Under the pieces are notes generated by a model that saw only the letters and a list, made by a program, of their open reading frames with translations, did not search any database and was not told where the DNA came from. Positions 62,440 to 64,000 of a DNA stretch of 64,000 nucleotides are shown here, one piece after another. The DNA is from [Anoxybacillus] calidus. GTDB lineage: Bacteria > Bacillota > Bacilli > Bacillales > Anoxybacillaceae. Position numbers and translations under genes: made by a program. The stretch spans positions 206,743-270,742 of the forward strand of contig NZ_JACDUU010000006.1 of NCBI RefSeq assembly GCF_013760845.1. The letters are read 5' to 3'. Each line of letters starts with the position of its first letter. The first letter of the stretch is position 1.

Positions 62440-63050
62440 TTTCAATAAAGCGTTCTAAATCAACGGTATCATACACCAGAGCAATGGCTCAAAGCATTCG
62501 GCTTGGATACCGGCATGGGAAACATGACCGAATTTATCACCGGAGAATATTATACCTTACTTTTCATTCTTATCCTTTCGATTTACTGCATCATGACAGC
62601 TAATCAACTGATGACACGGTTAATCGCTGGCGATTCGATAGCGTATTTACTGGCCACACCAAATTCCTGGAAGAAAATCTCCTTAACCCAAGCTTTCGTC
62701 CTTTCAACAGACATTGTTATGATTGCTCTTATCACAACCGCCTCTAGAATCTTTAGTACTGAATGGCTCGTTTCCGATTACTCGCTTGATCGCTAAAATG
62801 AATTTGGTAGCGCTTTTTCTATTAGCACTAATTCATTTTTTCAGCCATTGTCAATGACGAAAAACGGGTATTGTCTTTATCAGTAGGTGTCACTTTTCTT
62901 TCTACTGTTTCGATTTAGTGGGTTAACTGACTAAGAAATCTCTCTCTATTTTCGACTTTTCAACCAGCAGAAATGGCTCAAGGAAACACAGAAATACTTT
63001 TCGTCTCACTTCTATTGATAATTGGTGCTACCTCCTATGTATCTGTGTGA
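62440..63050 (+). pseudogene. ABC-2 type transporter permease, decayed
   Basis: An open frame (PEQWLKAFGLDTGMGNMTEF ... YYTLLFILILSIYCIMTANQL ... GSIAYLLATPN-like DSIAYLLATPNSWKKI) is the N-terminal half of an antibiotic-type ABC-2 permease. After 62796 the sequence continues in other frames (KMNLVALFLLALIHFF; PAEMAQGNTEILFVSLLLII then GATSYVSV) down to 63050 with stops. The reading frame thus has several breaks, the 5' end is missing, and the 3' end stops at repeat copy 2. No ATPase gene is nearby. Confidence 0.8.
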
Positions 63051-63053
63051 TTT

Positions 63054-63091
63054 AGGGGTCTGACCCCCGCTTCATTAAAACGTTAAAGTGT
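63054..63091. repeat. Repeat with GGGGTC-T-GACCCC palindrome, copy 2
   Basis: AGGGGTCTGACCCCCG, then CTTCATTAAAACGTTAAAGTG. Direct repeat of copy 1, 702 bp apart, at the 3' end of the permease pseudogene. Confidence 0.75.
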
Positions 63092-63115
63092 AAAAAATTG
63101 TTTGTTCACAAGGAA

Positions 63116-63152
63116 GAAGGGCTGTCCTCCTTTTTTAGAGGACAGCCCTTTT
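63116..63152. terminator. Terminator of the YetJ-like gene
   Basis: AAGGGCTGTCCTC / GAGGACAGCCCTT arms, T/A-rich. Confidence 0.9.
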
Positions 63153-63167
63153 GGGATAAAAGTTCTA

Positions 63168-63803
63168 TCAATCTTCATCGCTTGCGAAGAAGCGTAAAAT
63201 GTACGTAAATAAATTAATGAAATCAAGATAAATATTGACAACAATCATTGGAATTTCTTCTTCCGTAAAGCCATAGCGTACTAAACGATTGATATCAAAA
63301 ATCGTAAATCCAAGGAAAATCAGAATTCCTAACGCAGAAATTCCCATTTGTCCTACACTCGAAAACGGAATAAACCATTGAATGAGCAATAATCCTAATA
63401 AAGCAAATAAGCCCATCGTTAAAAATCCGCCTAAGAACGAAAAGTCTTCTTTCGTTCTTGCTGCATAAATCGCAACGCCTACAAATGAAACAACTGCTAA
63501 GGTAAATGCCTTAAATACCTCGCCAGTACCAAGAATATTGATATAGCTGGCAATAACATGATACAAAGTCAGTCCTGATACAAGCATAAAGCTATACATC
63601 AGAGAATAGCCAACTGATTTCTTGCTTCGCGCTACAATCATAGCAATCAATAAAATAAATTCTAAAATAATAAGCGGAAGCACCATGCTTACTGGAACCC
63701 ATTGTCCGATAAAAAATCCGAAAGCAACAACCGCTAATGCGGTTAAAAATGCATAAACTAACTTAGCTACTGGGCTTGTTTGATACGTTGTTGAATAACT
63801 CAT
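63168..63803 (-). CDS. yetJ: Bax inhibitor-1 family (YetJ-type) membrane protein
   Basis: 211 aa, seven TM helices of the TMBIM fold. B. subtilis YetJ is a pH-gated calcium leak channel. The conserved acidic pair is expected in the FTIFDINRLVRYG and IYLDFINLFTYILR segments, both present, including the terminal ...LRFF ending with SDED. Start ATG 63803 has GGGGGGAG 4 bases upstream, and the frame opens 8 codons earlier. Monocistronic with its own terminator. Confidence 0.88.
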   Translation of the reverse strand: MSYSTTYQTSPVAKLVYAFLTALAVVAFGFFIGQWVPVSMVLPLIILEFILLIAMIVARSKKSVGYSLMYSFMLVSGLTLYHVIASYINILGTGEVFKAFTLAVVSFVGVAIYAARTKEDFSFLGGFLTMGLFALLGLLLIQWFIPFSSVGQMGISALGILIFLGFTIFDINRLVRYGFTEEEIPMIVVNIYLDFINLFTYILRFFASDED

Positions 63804-63919
63804 TACACTCCCCCCCTTTTTATTCATTTTATCATATTTCCTTTATTTCTAACTATTAACTATAAAATATATATTTCTGCTCCAGTTTGTTAAAAAATTA
63901 GGTTGTATATAGATTCAGA

Positions 63920-64000
63920 TTAATTTTCCGACATAACCACCTGTCCGATGCGTTGGAGCACTTTTTCTGGAAATTCAGAAAGGTACTCTAAGAACGAAAC
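63920..64000 (-). CDS. Partial gene, C-terminal 26 residues
   Basis: Open minus frame running off the window end: VSFLEYLSEFPEKVLQRIGQ then VVMSEN, stop TAA 63920. Too short to identify; it lies upstream of and in the same direction as the YetJ-like gene. Confidence 0.45.
   Translation of the reverse strand, partial: VSFLEYLSEFPEKVLQRIGQVVMSEN

Noticed and set aside
62503..62796. Intact 97-aa membrane protein
   Set aside because: It is the middle of an ABC-2 permease whose remaining parts are visible in other frames on both sides.
1..64000. CRISPR arrays and tRNA genes
   Set aside because: No spaced direct-repeat array and no cloverleaf with the conserved T-loop were found on reading both strands.

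Overview
The window looks like chromosomal DNA of a thermophilic, spore-forming bacillus of the Geobacillus/Parageobacillus/Anoxybacillus group. The protein sequences are Bacillus-type, composition is moderate in GC with AT-rich gaps, ribosome binding sites are strong (AGGAGG-like), TTG starts are frequent and genes are separated by classic hairpin-plus-T terminators. The order ypsC - rnpB - gpsB - ypsA - cotD - yprB - yprA (53-60.6 kb) is the B. subtilis order. A coat gene (cotD) and a KinB-like kinase indicate sporulation.

Layout. 0-9 kb: DUF817 membrane protein, a decayed IS3-family insertion sequence, a resolvase fragment, an L,D-transpeptidase with peptidoglycan-binding domain, VOC and several GNAT genes, an SDR and an XRE regulator with a frameshift. 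9-18 kb: topB, an aldo/keto reductase, an exported oligoendopeptidase F, a YidC2 insertase preceded by a probable MifM-type arrest leader, a membrane hydrolase, an MFS remnant and uroporphyrinogen-III synthase. 18-31.8 kb: KinB-like kinase, purine permease, FabG-like reductase, a four-gene DUF350/glutathionylspermidine-synthase-like/lipoprotein operon, two chemoreceptors around a second methionine aminopeptidase, and the ycgQ-ycgR pair. 32-37 kb: fruR-fruK-fruA, yugU, a GNAT gene and the 3' part of rsgA.

37.88-46.55 kb: an 8.67-kb defective prophage inserted inside rsgA (GTPase of 30S subunit maturation). The two rsgA halves lie at its two ends. Joining them at a shared 3-bp core restores a 354-codon frame, and the two inner ends give a palindromic attP. 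The element keeps a lysis cassette (XhlA, holin, endolysin broken by a stop codon), tail remnants, FtsK-like, replication-relaxation and Mrr-like genes, a DUF2975/HTH pair and an N-terminally deleted serine recombinase fused by deletion to a tail gene.

46.7-64 kb: rsgA 5' part with a leader hairpin, NADP malic enzyme, a frameshifted XRE regulator, lytS-lytT, the ypsC-to-yprA block with RNase P RNA, a PAS-protein pseudogene, an aldehyde dehydrogenase whose N-terminus comes from a repeat, an ABC-2 permease pseudogene and a YetJ-type membrane protein.

The most interesting items are the prophage-split rsgA with reconstructable att sites, the MifM-like leader with its hairpin over the yidC2 ribosome binding site, paired 27-bp repeats 52 bp apart in front of fruR, and several short genes below usual annotation limits. 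Three frameshifts lie in A-runs, so sequencing error should be excluded before those genes are called broken.
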